Source: JAGOUN01 sp040389005 (GTDB lineage: Bacteria; Pseudomonadota; Gammaproteobacteria; JAGOUN01). From it: a DNA stretch of 64,000 nucleotides. The number at the start of each line of letters is the position of its first letter. Position 1 is the first letter of the stretch. Below are positions 27,001-37,656 of this stretch, piece by piece. Made by a program: the position numbers and the translations under genes. The DNA is taken from assembly GCA_040389005.1 (NCBI GenBank), contig JAZKAS010000017.1, forward strand, positions 1-64,000, written 5' to 3'. Below the pieces are notes generated by a model, which was not told where the DNA came from, ran no database searches, and saw only the letters and a list, made by a program, of their open reading frames with translations.

Positions 27001-30000
27001 TAAGCGTCGCTAGAGAGTACTTCAGCATTTGTTTTTATTTGTTTGAGGATGTCTGTGCGTAATATTTCATAAATGAGTGCGTCATTTTTTTTTAATTTTT
27101 TGTATAATTGCGTTAACAGTAATTCATCTTCTGAATTTAGCATGCTCAAGCATAAATGAGGGTCATTGACAAGAAGATCAAACACGTGTGCTTCAGGCGT
27201 ATTATTAATATTTTTATAGTGAGGTAAAGTATAAAGCGTTCGTTTTGCTTGGTTGAGTAAATCTTTAAAATAAGCGAAGAGTAAATTTTTTGGAATTCCA
27301 GTGATCAAGATTGACTGGATCGTATAGTTAATGGTGATCAGAAAGTTTCCGAAATGGCTTGTTTTGCTGGGCGTATTATTTGCATCATAAGGTACGGCAA
27401 TCATGTGTGTGCTGGTGATTTCTGTGGCGTCGCTGTCGATTGGATTAAGAGGCCCATAATGCTCGTTTTGATTTTGCTGAAGTGTGTGAGGTAAAAAATT
27501 GGTAATTTGTTCTTTGTATAATGCGAGCGTCTCTTTTACTTCTGCGCTAGCAAGAGCTATAAACTCAGGTATGTCTGTCGCCTGATCAAGAAGATACTGT
27601 TCTAATTCTATTTTAATGTCTTGGTTATGCTTTTCTTTGAGCTGGTTGATTAAAAACTGAAGCGGGCTTTTTTCATTGTGGACGAGTTGCTTGGCTAGTG
27701 CTTGGCATGCAAATTTAAATTGGGTTTCATTTTTAAAAAGTTTGTTGTTCTTGAGAAGATCGTTTAGTGTCAAAACATCTTGATTTTCGAATTCTGGTAT
27801 ATCTTTCAAAACAACATATTTAAAAAATTGATAAAAACTTATCATGTCTGTTTGAATCGATTGATGAACAACACTAGATTCTTTTCGGGTAAAGTTCAGC
27901 TTTCTTTTTAGCGATAAGCCTTGATGGGCTTCATCAATCATTAGAACGCCTTTGTTTCTTAAAAAGGTGAGCAATTTATCTAACCAATAAACCTTTTTAT
28001 CCCAAATTTTGAATGCTTGTTCGTTTTCTTTATCCGGATCGGACAGCAATAAGTCAATAAATTGAAGCTCGGTGGCTTGCGGCATATCTACGGATGTATT
28101 CATCTCGTTGCCATTGATCATTGCTTGGATACAATTTGCATAAAGTTTTTTTAGTTTTTTTAGATCTGAATCTTCTCGATGAAACTCAAATAAATTAACG
28201 TGGCAGCTATTGAGTAAAGATTGTGGAATTGCAGTTATCACCAAGTTAGAGCCTGTCGCTTTCTTTTGGGCAACAATGGGGGAAAGAACCGTCGATTTTC
28301 CTTCTCCAGGTATCATTTTTATAATGATCTCAGCATATTTTCTAGTATTATCTAATCGTGAAAGCCGATGAATATTATTCAGTTGTCGAGAGCGTAAAAG
28401 AATATTTTTCTGATGTTGAAAAAAAATAATATCTGGATCATAGATTCCGCTGACTATATTTCTAGCAAATAAGAGTTTTGCAAGTTGAAAAAATAGTTGC
28501 TGTTTTTTGACGGCATTGCGTGCTTTTTTAATATTACTTAAGCATTTTTGAATGCGCTGAAGCTGTTGAATATTAAGTTCATGATTTATGTATTGATCTA
28601 AAGTTGTATGCAACTTTATGATTAATGTTCGCGATAGATGGGTTGCGCTAAAATATTTATGAGGATCAGCTTGTGAGTATAAAATTAAAAGCGTGTTGAT
28701 ATTCAATGAGCTTCGTTTTTGAGACGTAATATCAATTTCCCAAAGAGTATTTAGGGTCGGATCTTCGGGTCCTTGATTGGCGAGTGATAATAACGCTTGT
28801 TCGTGTATCTTTTGGTCATCTGTTAGTTGGGTGAGTTGATCGCGTGTTTTTTGAGCAAGCTCTTGTTGAGTTTCTTCGTGTTTCAAGCAAGCTATAGAAA
28901 ATTCTTTCCATTTAATTAGGGCGTGATATTTTTCAGTACCAGATTGAGTATTTTCGTTAAACTGTTTGTCTAATGAATTCCATTGATCAGAAGAGCTCAT
29001 GACGATAGGCATGTTATTCAATGAATAAAGAGCGCATTGATTTTGACCCATGTCTGTTGGGTCATGTTGAAATGAATAATGTTGCTCTGATGTATTAAAT
29101 TGTTTGTTCCATAATGCTTGAGCGCTGATCAAGAGTTCTTCGGAATCATCAACCCATGTCGCAACGAATATAGGGTCGGGCGATGCTTGTGCGGCATGCT
29201 CAACAAAGTCATCGCAACTTTGTATATTGTGTATTGGTTTATCTGAACACATAGTTCGATATAAAATATTACACCAATGAGCAAGTTGTGCGTGAGTTTC
29301 TGACTGAAAAGTTACAATCAGTGTTGCTTTGCAATAATTTCTTAACGTTTCACGATGACGATGAGTTGGCTCAGAGGCGATTAAAAAATAGTAAAGAAAA
29401 AATTGAAAGAATGTGTTTTCAGGCATCATGGGTGATAGTGAGTCTACCGCCTTATCCATGTCAGATTCAGCGGAAGTAGAGTTTTTTATGAACTTAATTT
29501 CATCAACAATATTTTTTGTGTGGATTATAATTTTAGATATAATGTTGTAATTAGGTTTTGAAGAGAGCGTTAAATCAACCATTTTATTTTCAATATGGCT
29601 GCCAAATCTAAAAACTCCGGCATGTGTGTTAATGATATCTTCAATTTCGTTTTTTCGTGATTGCTCATAAGTGCTTGCGGAGTTTTCAAGCTCTCTTGTT
29701 GCAAGGTTTTTCCATTCTGAGTATAAGTCTTTAAAATAAAGATGTGTCCATTCATATCCTAGTGAACCGATGGCTTTGATTTTCGTATTTGTAGAATTTG
29801 CATGATAAAAATCAAGTAGTTTTTTGCGTTCAGTATCGCTTAGGGTGAAATATGCTGGCATATCGCGCCGCATATTTTGCATTTTCAAAAACAGATCATG
29901 AATATAGTCTGATATTGAGTGATAAAATGTTTTTGTGCGTTCAAACTCATGTTGGTCGAATAGGTCATTGATGTTTTTTGTATCAAAATCAAATTTTGGT

Positions 30001-33000
30001 AAGGGAATAGCTTTTTGTTCTAATTGTGCAACAAGCAGTGCAAGTGCTTTTAGTTGACAGGCAACAAAGTCAGGATTGCAAATAATGGCGTCTTTATCAG
30101 GGTCTTCTTCGTGGATAATATAAGGAAGAGTGGTGCAAATGTAACATAAATAACGTAACTCTTCGTAAGTGCCGGCTAATCCATTCAATTCTTTTTCACA
30201 AATATCAAGCATTTTCCACGCATTTTCGGGCTGACGTGATCCTAAATAAAGATAGCATGTAAAAAGTGCTTGTGCAGATGACTGTGGAGAGAATAGGCCT
30301 TTTTTGATTTTAATGATGAAATAAGAAGCTGTTCCGCTATATTGCCATAAGCGTATAATATCAAGCTTGTTTTCTTTAATCAGATGGTCCACCATTTTTT
30401 CTGGAGAAATCGCATTGGTATCTTGTTTTAATTGATAATATTCTCCTGTTTCTTCTCGAGTATTTTGGTTGATAAAAGGTTGAATTGCTAATAAAGCAAT
30501 TTCATTTTCTTCGTGCACCCATTGCAAGCACGCAATATGAGCGAACGCAGCATCTTTTTCTTTTAGTTGATAATCTGTCCCATATAGATTAAAAGAAGTC
30601 TCACCTTCTTCTGATGCTGAAAATTGTAAGCCATAGCGCGGAAAAAGAACGGTATAGCCTGTTTCTTCTTTTTGAAGCAATGTAAATTCAGAGCCTTCAA
30701 ATGAGGAATAAAGCTCCAGAAAATGTGGGCGATTCACCACCATTTTTGCTTTATTTTCTGCATGAGTCATTTCCCAAGTACTTTCTTTTCCTGGTATGGG
30801 TTGAGACGCATAAATTACTTGGTTGTCTTTATTGAAAAAAAGTATTTTTTGTTTGTCTTCGCGTATCCAAGCGAAAATAAAATGCTCTTTGAGAATTTTA
30901 GGTAGGGCGTCAGAGTTTAAAATATTACTAGGGTCTAATTTGTACTCGCTTGCCTGTTCTATTGAAAGTGCGGTCAATTGATACCATTGATTATATTTTC
31001 CAGGCGTATGATGTAATCGTTGAATGGTGTAATACGATTTTGTTTGGATAAAGCGCACAGAAATATCAGGTTGCTCAATTAAAAACATTGTTTTATCGAT
31101 GGATATCCAACAGGTTTTGAGATGATTAAGCTTCAACTGCTTAAGCACAGGGTGTGATAAAATGCTTAACGGGATCTGGCTATAAGCCAGTTCATTTTTA
31201 AAAACCAGTCCAGATTCTGCATCGATGTTATATTTTAATTCATCGCTAGGGGTGAGCACTTGAAAATTGGGAAATTGACCTGTGATTTTATCATTTTTTT
31301 GATTGATAGGTATACCAAGGTTCTGCAAAGCTTCGAACAAAAAAGTATTAGAGATAATTTTTCTATGTTTTCTAAGCAATCTTTTTGCTTGACGTGAATC
31401 ATCAACTGCTGCTTGAAATTTTTCTGCCCAGTCAAGATTAAGATCTGTGGCAGATGTCAGAGAGATGTAAAAATAAGATAGAAAAAAATCATGAAGAATA
31501 CCTTCGTTGACAAAGGGTTCATGGAGCGTTACCGTAGCCAAGAATCGATAACGATAATAGTGAAAAATGGCTTTGCTAGTATTGCTAGTAACGTTTTCAA
31601 TAAAACGATTGAGTTGCTGATAGAGTTTATTCAGTTGTGCTTCATAATTCTTTGGGTTTAGCTTGATCGCATAACGATTGACTTTGACCACCAGGCAAAC
31701 AAAAAATTGCGCCTGTATATTAAGTTGATTGTTTTGTTTAAGTGGAGTCAAGCCATTTTCTATAAAAGCATCAAAGGATCGAAAAAATACTTCTTTCGAT
31801 AAAGCATTCAATTTTTCTATTAATAGCCCGGGCTGAAAAAAGTTGGCAATAATATAAGTTTGTAATTCTATTGAGACGGTTTTTTTAATATGTTTGTTAA
31901 AGTAATCAATCGTTAATAAAATCTGTGTGTCCGGGCATTGTCTGATGTCCGTCAACGCTTGATTTTCAAGTTGCTCGGCGCTAAAGATTGTCTGAGGAAT
32001 GCCTTGTGCTTTGTATTTTTTCTTTTTTTTAGGATATTCTTTCAATTGATCTATTGAAAGCAAACGCGTGACGTTAGAGGAAATTTTTTCAGTATTGGTA
32101 GTATCAAGCTGCAATATTTGCGATACGCGAGATTCTTCACCAAGTGTGTATTGTGTTTTTAATAAAGTGTTTTCAGCCGGTGGTGTATTATATGTCAAAA
32201 AAATACTTTTCATTAATAATGGGGTTTTCTTTTCGAATTTAATTGCAACAGGAGCAAGCTGTTCAGCGTCTTCTCTTGTTAGATATGCTTTTTCCATCTC
32301 TTCTTGTAGTTTGAGTTTTTCAATGAGAAGAGGAAATTCTTTGTTATTTTTTATTTCCTCTTGATCCCAATGCTCTGTAAAATAATAGAGAGAGGTGCAC
32401 TTTTTTTCTCTCAAAGCTTGGTGTAGATTGGATTGATTGCGGTCGTATTCTTTACGATATAGAAACTCTAGTTCTTGAACAAGCTCAGGATAATTGTTAA
32501 GCAGTGATAGAAAATAGTTGATTATTTCGGAGTCGAAATTTATTATGACGATTGAATTTTTGCTTGCTTGTTTTAATGTTTGCAAGCGGCTATCGATTTT
32601 GGGTTCATGGTTGGCAAGATAAGCATTATCGGGATAATTGCAAAAAAAACCAGACATTTTCTTTGCAATAATTTCATAATAACAATATCGGTGTTCAGAT
32701 AAGCGAATGGTTTGGTTGATCTGCCCAATGATCATAAAGATACTGTATTTTACGACATACATTCGAGGCAGCGTTATCTTTTGATTCGTTAATTGTGAAC
32801 AAGCGCTGAAATAATATGCTTTTAAAGTATTTATTTTTTCATAAAAAACAAGAGTGGTTTCTTCTGAATTAAGGCTGGAATAAAAAGCATTCCATGCTGT
32901 CTTTGCGTTGTGAGTTGCAATAGGGCATTCCAAAAAAAAATCTTCCAGTTGCTCAAACAAGGCTGCATATTGCTGATTTAGCGATAAATGACTGCATCGT

Positions 33001-34241
33001 TTTATTAATACATCCATCTCAGAAAACAATGAGCTTCCCCCTTGGATTTTCAATGGGAGATCAAGATTCTCTGCATAATGGTTGTTGGTTGTTTTTGGAG
33101 AGGAGAAGGGAATAGAGTTTACGCTTGACCAGCCCCATTCTAAAGAAGGCGGCGTGTGTTCTTTTTTTTGGTCAGGCGGCATGGTGTTAACATTGAATTG
33201 ATTTAATGCTTGCAGATAATTATCGAGTTTTTCAAAGTATGTTTGCTTTTCTGTAGTATCAAAAAGTGGTGTATTGGGGCCGGTATCACTGAATAAATTT
33301 AACAATTTTAAGTTGTGATGAACGGCTTTTTTGATTTGAGGATGAAATTGACGTTCACATAATTTATTTTTTTCTTTTAATAAATGAATATATTTATCTA
33401 GAGCGTATAGTTTAAAGCCAAAAATAAAACGACGATATTCATCACGGTTTTCAAAACATGGTTGAAGCATTTTGAACAAAATGCGTATCGCACAAGTGCC
33501 TGATAACTGTCCGGCGGTGTACCACAGTTGAGAATCTGTTGCGGTGATTTCACCATCAACATAAGCAAACTGGGGAAAAATTGCTTGATAAAGATAGCTT
33601 GCTTCAATGGTTTTTTGTTTGTGTAATTTAGGAATTTGGGCGGCGATTAGTTGTTCTATAATTTTTGGAAAAAATTGCGTGTCAACTATTTTTGCTTTAG
33701 GTATTTTATAGGTAAATTCAGCATTATAGAGTTCTTTTTCTTCGCCTGATTTTTTTCTATGAAAACTCAATCCAGCGCCGGAGTTTTCAATGGCAAACAA
33801 TAAATTTCCATCTTGATCCAGGCTGCATCGATAAGCCATAGCATGGCCGCCGTTGGAAGCTAGCCATCCTCCGGGTATCAACAAATATTCTTTGTCTTTG
33901 AGTTGTATAATATCTTGATGAATGCTGTTGATTAGGTCTGATAATCTTTTTTCTTTTGAAGGATCTGCTCTGATTTCCTGGATTTTATTTTCGTATATCA
34001 CAAGCGCTATGAGCGCCTTTTTTATTTCTTCTATTTTTTCAGAATTTTTTTCTAAAGCAATAGAGTTCATATATTGATGCAAAAACCCAATGGCATGTCC
34101 GAAAGAATATCCCTCTAGATGGTAGCTACCTGTTAAGTATGCGTCATTATGAATTTGAGCAAAAAGTCGTTCATCTATTCCGTCTGAAAGTTCAACAATG
34201 TGATATGAGTTGTTTGTGGGTGCTAATTGTTCGTTTTTCAT
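24056..34241 (-). CDS. Giant helicase-like protein resembling eukaryotic DUF3638/DUF3645 proteins
   Basis: About 3395 residues. An assembly gap (24554-24563) breaks the frame near the C-terminus; the reading continues as SRPILSNSIVSL... to the stop at 24056. N-terminal part: GGHAMAYRC (about residue 134), AIENSGAGLSFH and QLSGTCAIRILF (about 248), possibly His/Asn/Cys of a papain-like fold. The second half has P-loop IPGEGKSTVLSPIVA (about 1977), Walker B MIDEAHQGLS (about 2102), GMTGTPEN (about 2427) and GVDIKQAINAKALVMID...IRQGVLRMRDL (about 2619). These closely follow the 'GEGKSSVI.P', 'GTDxK' and 'QGCMRMRKL' blocks I know from eukaryotic DUF3638/DUF3645 proteins. Start ATG 34239-34241 preferred over upstream TTG. 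It lies 32 bases after yheS. Candidate effector; function unknown. Confidence 0.85.
24554..24563. other. Assembly gap (10 N) in the giant gene
   Basis: Run of 10 N. The true gap length is not 10 modulo 3, since the protein continues in a different frame (QPIIN before, SRPILSN after). Confidence 0.99.
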
Positions 34242-34273
34242 AGTTAATTGTCTCAAGATCCAGTGTAGTGTTT

Positions 34274-36115
34274 CTACGGAAGATTCAACAACTCATTTTC
34301 AATCGCATCAAATTCTTGTTTTTTCTGTTTGTGTTCACTTAATGTCGTTGCCAATTTGTCTGTATTTTTTGGTAAATAGATATCTTGATTGCCTAACTCT
34401 GTTTCAAGTTGCAGAAGTTGCTGTTTAAGCGTTTCTAACTTTGTTTCAAGTTTCTTAATTTGCTTGGCGCCCATTGGCGGTTTGCTAGCTTTTGCAGCTT
34501 CTTTGTTTTCTTTAATTTCTTTTTTCGAGGCGGTTTTAGCGAGGTCTTCTTTCGCCATCACTGCTTTTTGATAATCATCCAAGTCGCCATCAAATGGCAT
34601 CAGTTTGCCATGCGTAATCCAATACAATTGATCGGTAATGCTGCTCACAAAATAACGATCATGCGATACTAAAATTACCGCACCTTGATAGGTTTGTAAG
34701 GCGATGATTAATGCTTCGCGCATTTGCAAATCAAGATGGTTGGTCGGTTCATCGAGCAATAATAGATTTGGACGATGATAGATTAATAATGCAAGTGCAA
34801 GGCGCGCTTTTTCACCACCGGAAAAATGGCGCACGCTGTCGAAGACGCAATCGCCGGAAAATCCAAACCCGCCTAAATAGCGGCGAATTTCTGATTCACC
34901 GAGTTTTTTATCAAGTTGTTGCACGTGCGCAAACGGTGTTGAATCGTAATCTAATGTATCGAGTTGTTGTTGTGAAAAATAGCCAATTTTTAATTTAGGA
35001 TGTTTGACGATTTCTCCATTGATTGGCATAAGTTCTTCAGCCAATGTTTTGACAATCGTACTTTTTCCGCCGCCGTTGCGGCCAAGAAATGCAATGCGAT
35101 CATCGTGATTCACATTCATGCCGATTTTTTCTAAAATAATCGTTTTGCCATAACCAATTGCGCTATCAATTTTGATAATCGGATCAGAGAGTTCTTCGCA
35201 CGGGAAGAAGTTGAAAGAAAATGGATTTTCGCGTTGTAAGCCAACCGTTAACGTGAGCTTTTCAATTGCCTTCATGCGGCTTTGCGCTTGTTTGGCTTTA
35301 GAGGCTTTAAAGCGGAAACGATCGACAAACGATTGCATATGTGCTTTTTGTTTGGCAATTTTAGTCGCTGCGCTTTCTTCTTGCATGAATTGCATTTCAA
35401 ATTGTGATGCGAATGAAGAATAATTACCGGTGTAAAGTTTTAATTTACGTTGTGATAAATGCAATGTGTGCGTACAGACGTTATCGAGAAAATCTCGATC
35501 ATGCGATATAATCAACATCGAACATTTTTTGCTTTGTAACCATTTTTCTAACCAAAGAATTGCTTCGATATCTAAATGGTTGGTCGGCTCATCGAGGAGT
35601 AATAATTCAGCCGGTGCAATCAATGTGCGCGCAAGTTGTAAGCGCATTTGCCAGCCGCCAGAGAAACTCGACACAGCATTATTGAAAGTCTCTTGCGTGA
35701 ACCCTAATCCATTTAAAATACTGCTGGCGCGCGCTTCGATGGTATAACCATCAATTGCTTGTAAATCTGTATAGCATTGAGAAATGGCAATACCATCTTC
35801 GGCGGCTTCGGCTTTGGCTAAATCTGCTTGAATTTTTGCCCAAATCAAATCGCCACTCATGACAAAATCTAGTGCGGGCATATCGCTGTGCGGCAGTGAT
35901 TGTTCCAAATAAGCAATTGCTGTGCGTTTCACTTCCAAAGAAAAACTGCCAAGATCTTCGTGCAAGCTGCCGGTGATCAATTGAAATATGCTGGTTTTTC
36001 CAGCGCCATTGCGACCGATTAAGCTCGTGCGATAACCGGTTTCAACGCGAGCGCTGGCGTCTTCTAAAAGGAATTTCGCGCCGCGACGCAGCGTAACATT
36101 TTTAAATTCTAACAT
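34274..36115 (-). CDS. yheS: ABC-F family ATPase, YheS-like
   Basis: 613 residues, two ABC cassettes and no membrane domain. Cassette 1: Walker A LIGRNGAGKTS, signature SSFSGGWQMRLQLARTL, Walker B LLLLDEPTNHLD. Between them is the ABC-F linker rich in Lys/Gln/Ala (AAKIAKQKAHMQSFVDRFRFKASKAKQAQSRMK). Cassette 2: LGRNGGGKST, HFSGGEKARLALALL, LLLLDEPTNHLD. C-terminal coiled coil (KQIKKLETKLETLKQQLLQLE). The start LEFKNVTLRRGAKFLLEDA and layout match YheS rather than EttA or Uup. ABC-F proteins act on the ribosomal E/P site. Confidence 0.9.
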   Translation of the reverse strand: MLEFKNVTLRRGAKFLLEDASARVETGYRTSLIGRNGAGKTSIFQLITGSLHEDLGSFSLEVKRTAIAYLEQSLPHSDMPALDFVMSGDLIWAKIQADLAKAEAAEDGIAISQCYTDLQAIDGYTIEARASSILNGLGFTQETFNNAVSSFSGGWQMRLQLARTLIAPAELLLLDEPTNHLDIEAILWLEKWLQSKKCSMLIISHDRDFLDNVCTHTLHLSQRKLKLYTGNYSSFASQFEMQFMQEESAATKIAKQKAHMQSFVDRFRFKASKAKQAQSRMKAIEKLTLTVGLQRENPFSFNFFPCEELSDPIIKIDSAIGYGKTIILEKIGMNVNHDDRIAFLGRNGGGKSTIVKTLAEELMPINGEIVKHPKLKIGYFSQQQLDTLDYDSTPFAHVQQLDKKLGESEIRRYLGGFGFSGDCVFDSVRHFSGGEKARLALALLIYHRPNLLLLDEPTNHLDLQMREALIIALQTYQGAVILVSHDRYFVSSITDQLYWITHGKLMPFDGDLDDYQKAVMAKEDLAKTASKKEIKENKEAAKASKPPMGAKQIKKLETKLETLKQQLLQLETELGNQDIYLPKNTDKLATTLSEHKQKKQEFDAIENELLNLP

Positions 36116-36199
36116 GCTTTTATAATTCTTAAGGTTGGATGGTGCTAAATTTTGCGCATATTTTACCTGAGAGGCTGAAATTGTTCAATTGTTAGTTTT

Positions 36200-37003
36200 T
36201 TGAGATATACTCTTGAAAAGGATAAAAAAACAGAGCCTCGTGTGACTAAAAACTTAAAAGCATTATTATCATTAGCAGAAAGCACGGCACTTGCAGCGGG
36301 GTTGCAATTGGTGGCGCATAAGTCGCATTGGTCTGCGATTGAGGCTGAAGCTGGGCGCGAGGTGAAGATTAAAGCAGATCGAATGGTTGAATCTATGATT
36401 TTAGAAAATCTTCAGGGTAGTACGGATTTTCCAATTTTGACGGAAGAGCGCGGTTGGCGTGCAGGTATTTCTGATGAAGGTTATCTTTGGATCGTTGATC
36501 CTCTGGACGGCAGCTACAATTATTATAACGATATTCCCATTTGCGCCGTTTCAATTGCCCTTTATCAAGGGCAGACGCCAGTATTGGGCGTGATTTATGA
36601 TTTTAATCGTCATGAACTATTTTCTGGTTTGGTAGAAGAGGGCGCGTGGCTAAATAAACGGCCCATATCGGTTTCTGAGATTCAAGCCAGTGATCGAGGA
36701 ATGTTATATACCGGTTTTCCTGTGGCGAAAGATTTCAATGATGAAAATTCGATTGCTTTTATGAATTTTGCGCGACAATGGCGCAAGGTCAGAATGATTG
36801 GCAGCGCAGCAATTTCGCTCGCGTATGTGGCGTGTGGGCGTGCAGAATATTATCATGAGCGCAATACCATGTTTTGGGATGTTGCGGCGGGTTTAGCGAT
36901 TGTGGTGGCGGCGGGCGGCAACGTACAATTTTTTGGGGATAGTTTGGATGCACCGCAAGATGTGCATGCCAATAATGGGCGGGTAGTGTTTAAATGGCGG
37001 TGA
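36200..37003 (+). CDS. Inositol monophosphatase-family phosphatase (SuhB/CysQ-like)
   Basis: 267 residues as drawn from TTG 36200; GTG 36242 (VTKNLKALL) is another possible start. Mg-dependent phosphatase motifs: KADRMVESMIL, PILTEERG, WIVDPLDGSYNYYNDIPICAVSIAL (metal-binding D-x-x-D-G-S), and the C-terminal NTMFWDVAAGLAIVVAAGG. The substrate may be inositol phosphate or 3'-phosphoadenosine 5'-phosphate; the sequence does not decide. Its stop overlaps lolB by 10 bases, so the two are one operon. Confidence 0.88.
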   Translation: MRYTLEKDKKTEPRVTKNLKALLSLAESTALAAGLQLVAHKSHWSAIEAEAGREVKIKADRMVESMILENLQGSTDFPILTEERGWRAGISDEGYLWIVDPLDGSYNYYNDIPICAVSIALYQGQTPVLGVIYDFNRHELFSGLVEEGAWLNKRPISVSEIQASDRGMLYTGFPVAKDFNDENSIAFMNFARQWRKVRMIGSAAISLAYVACGRAEYYHERNTMFWDVAAGLAIVVAAGGNVQFFGDSLDAPQDVHANNGRVVFKWR

Positions 37004-37626
37004 AAAATCTTTTTTGGCTTTTGGGTTTTGTGTTTCTATTATCAAGCTGCGCACATCCTCCTAAATATACGCCATTAACAACACCCTGGCCTGAGCGCCA
37101 GCAACAATTATTGGCGTTGACCGAGTGGCAATTTCGCGGACATGTCATTTTTAAAATGCCCGAACAACACGGGGACGTGGCGAGCGTTAGTGAGCACAAG
37201 TTTAGCGCTAACGTGTCTTGGCAACAAAATGCTGACGCTTATAAAGTGATGTTATTTGGTCCGTTAGGATTTAGTGCGGTGAATCTTGACGGGCGGCCAG
37301 GTGCTGTGCATTTAAAAGATAGTCATGGAAAAGTCTATGAAGCTGATAACCCAGAATCGTTGATGCAAACTCAATTGGGTTGGTCCTTGCCTATTTCATC
37401 GCTTTATTATTGGGTGCGGGGTTTACCGTCACCAGAACCTATTACGAGTGTGACATATGATGCGTATCATCGTATTGCGCATTTACAACAACAGGGTTGG
37501 CGAATAGATTATATGGCCTATCAGCGCGTGCAACAGCTTGAATTACCTCAAGAAATTACGTTTATGCAAGATAAATATTATATGCATTTGACGATAGAGG
37601 GTGACAGTTGGCAGGTGAACCGTTAA
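36994..37626 (+). CDS. lolB: Outer-membrane lipoprotein receptor LolB
   Basis: Accepts lipoproteins from LolA and places them in the outer membrane. 210 residues. The lipoprotein signal peptide has lipobox LLSSC. Family segments: WQFRGHVIF, VSWQQNADAYKVMLFGPLGFSAVNLDGRPGAVHLKDSHGKVY, LGWSLPISSLYYWVRGLPSP. About ten extra residues (GDVASVSEH) before the VSWQQ strand are not in the E. coli protein as I recall it; the DNA there (37171-37197) resembles a short repeat element. In many gammaproteobacteria lolB lies beside hemA (divergent) and before ispE-prs; here it is followed by hemA in the same direction and ispE is not in the window. Confidence 0.93.
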   Translation: MAVKNLFWLLGFVFLLSSCAHPPKYTPLTTPWPERQQQLLALTEWQFRGHVIFKMPEQHGDVASVSEHKFSANVSWQQNADAYKVMLFGPLGFSAVNLDGRPGAVHLKDSHGKVYEADNPESLMQTQLGWSLPISSLYYWVRGLPSPEPITSVTYDAYHRIAHLQQQGWRIDYMAYQRVQQLELPQEITFMQDKYYMHLTIEGDSWQVNR

Positions 37627-37656
37627 AATCACGGCAACTTTTTGCATGTATTATTT

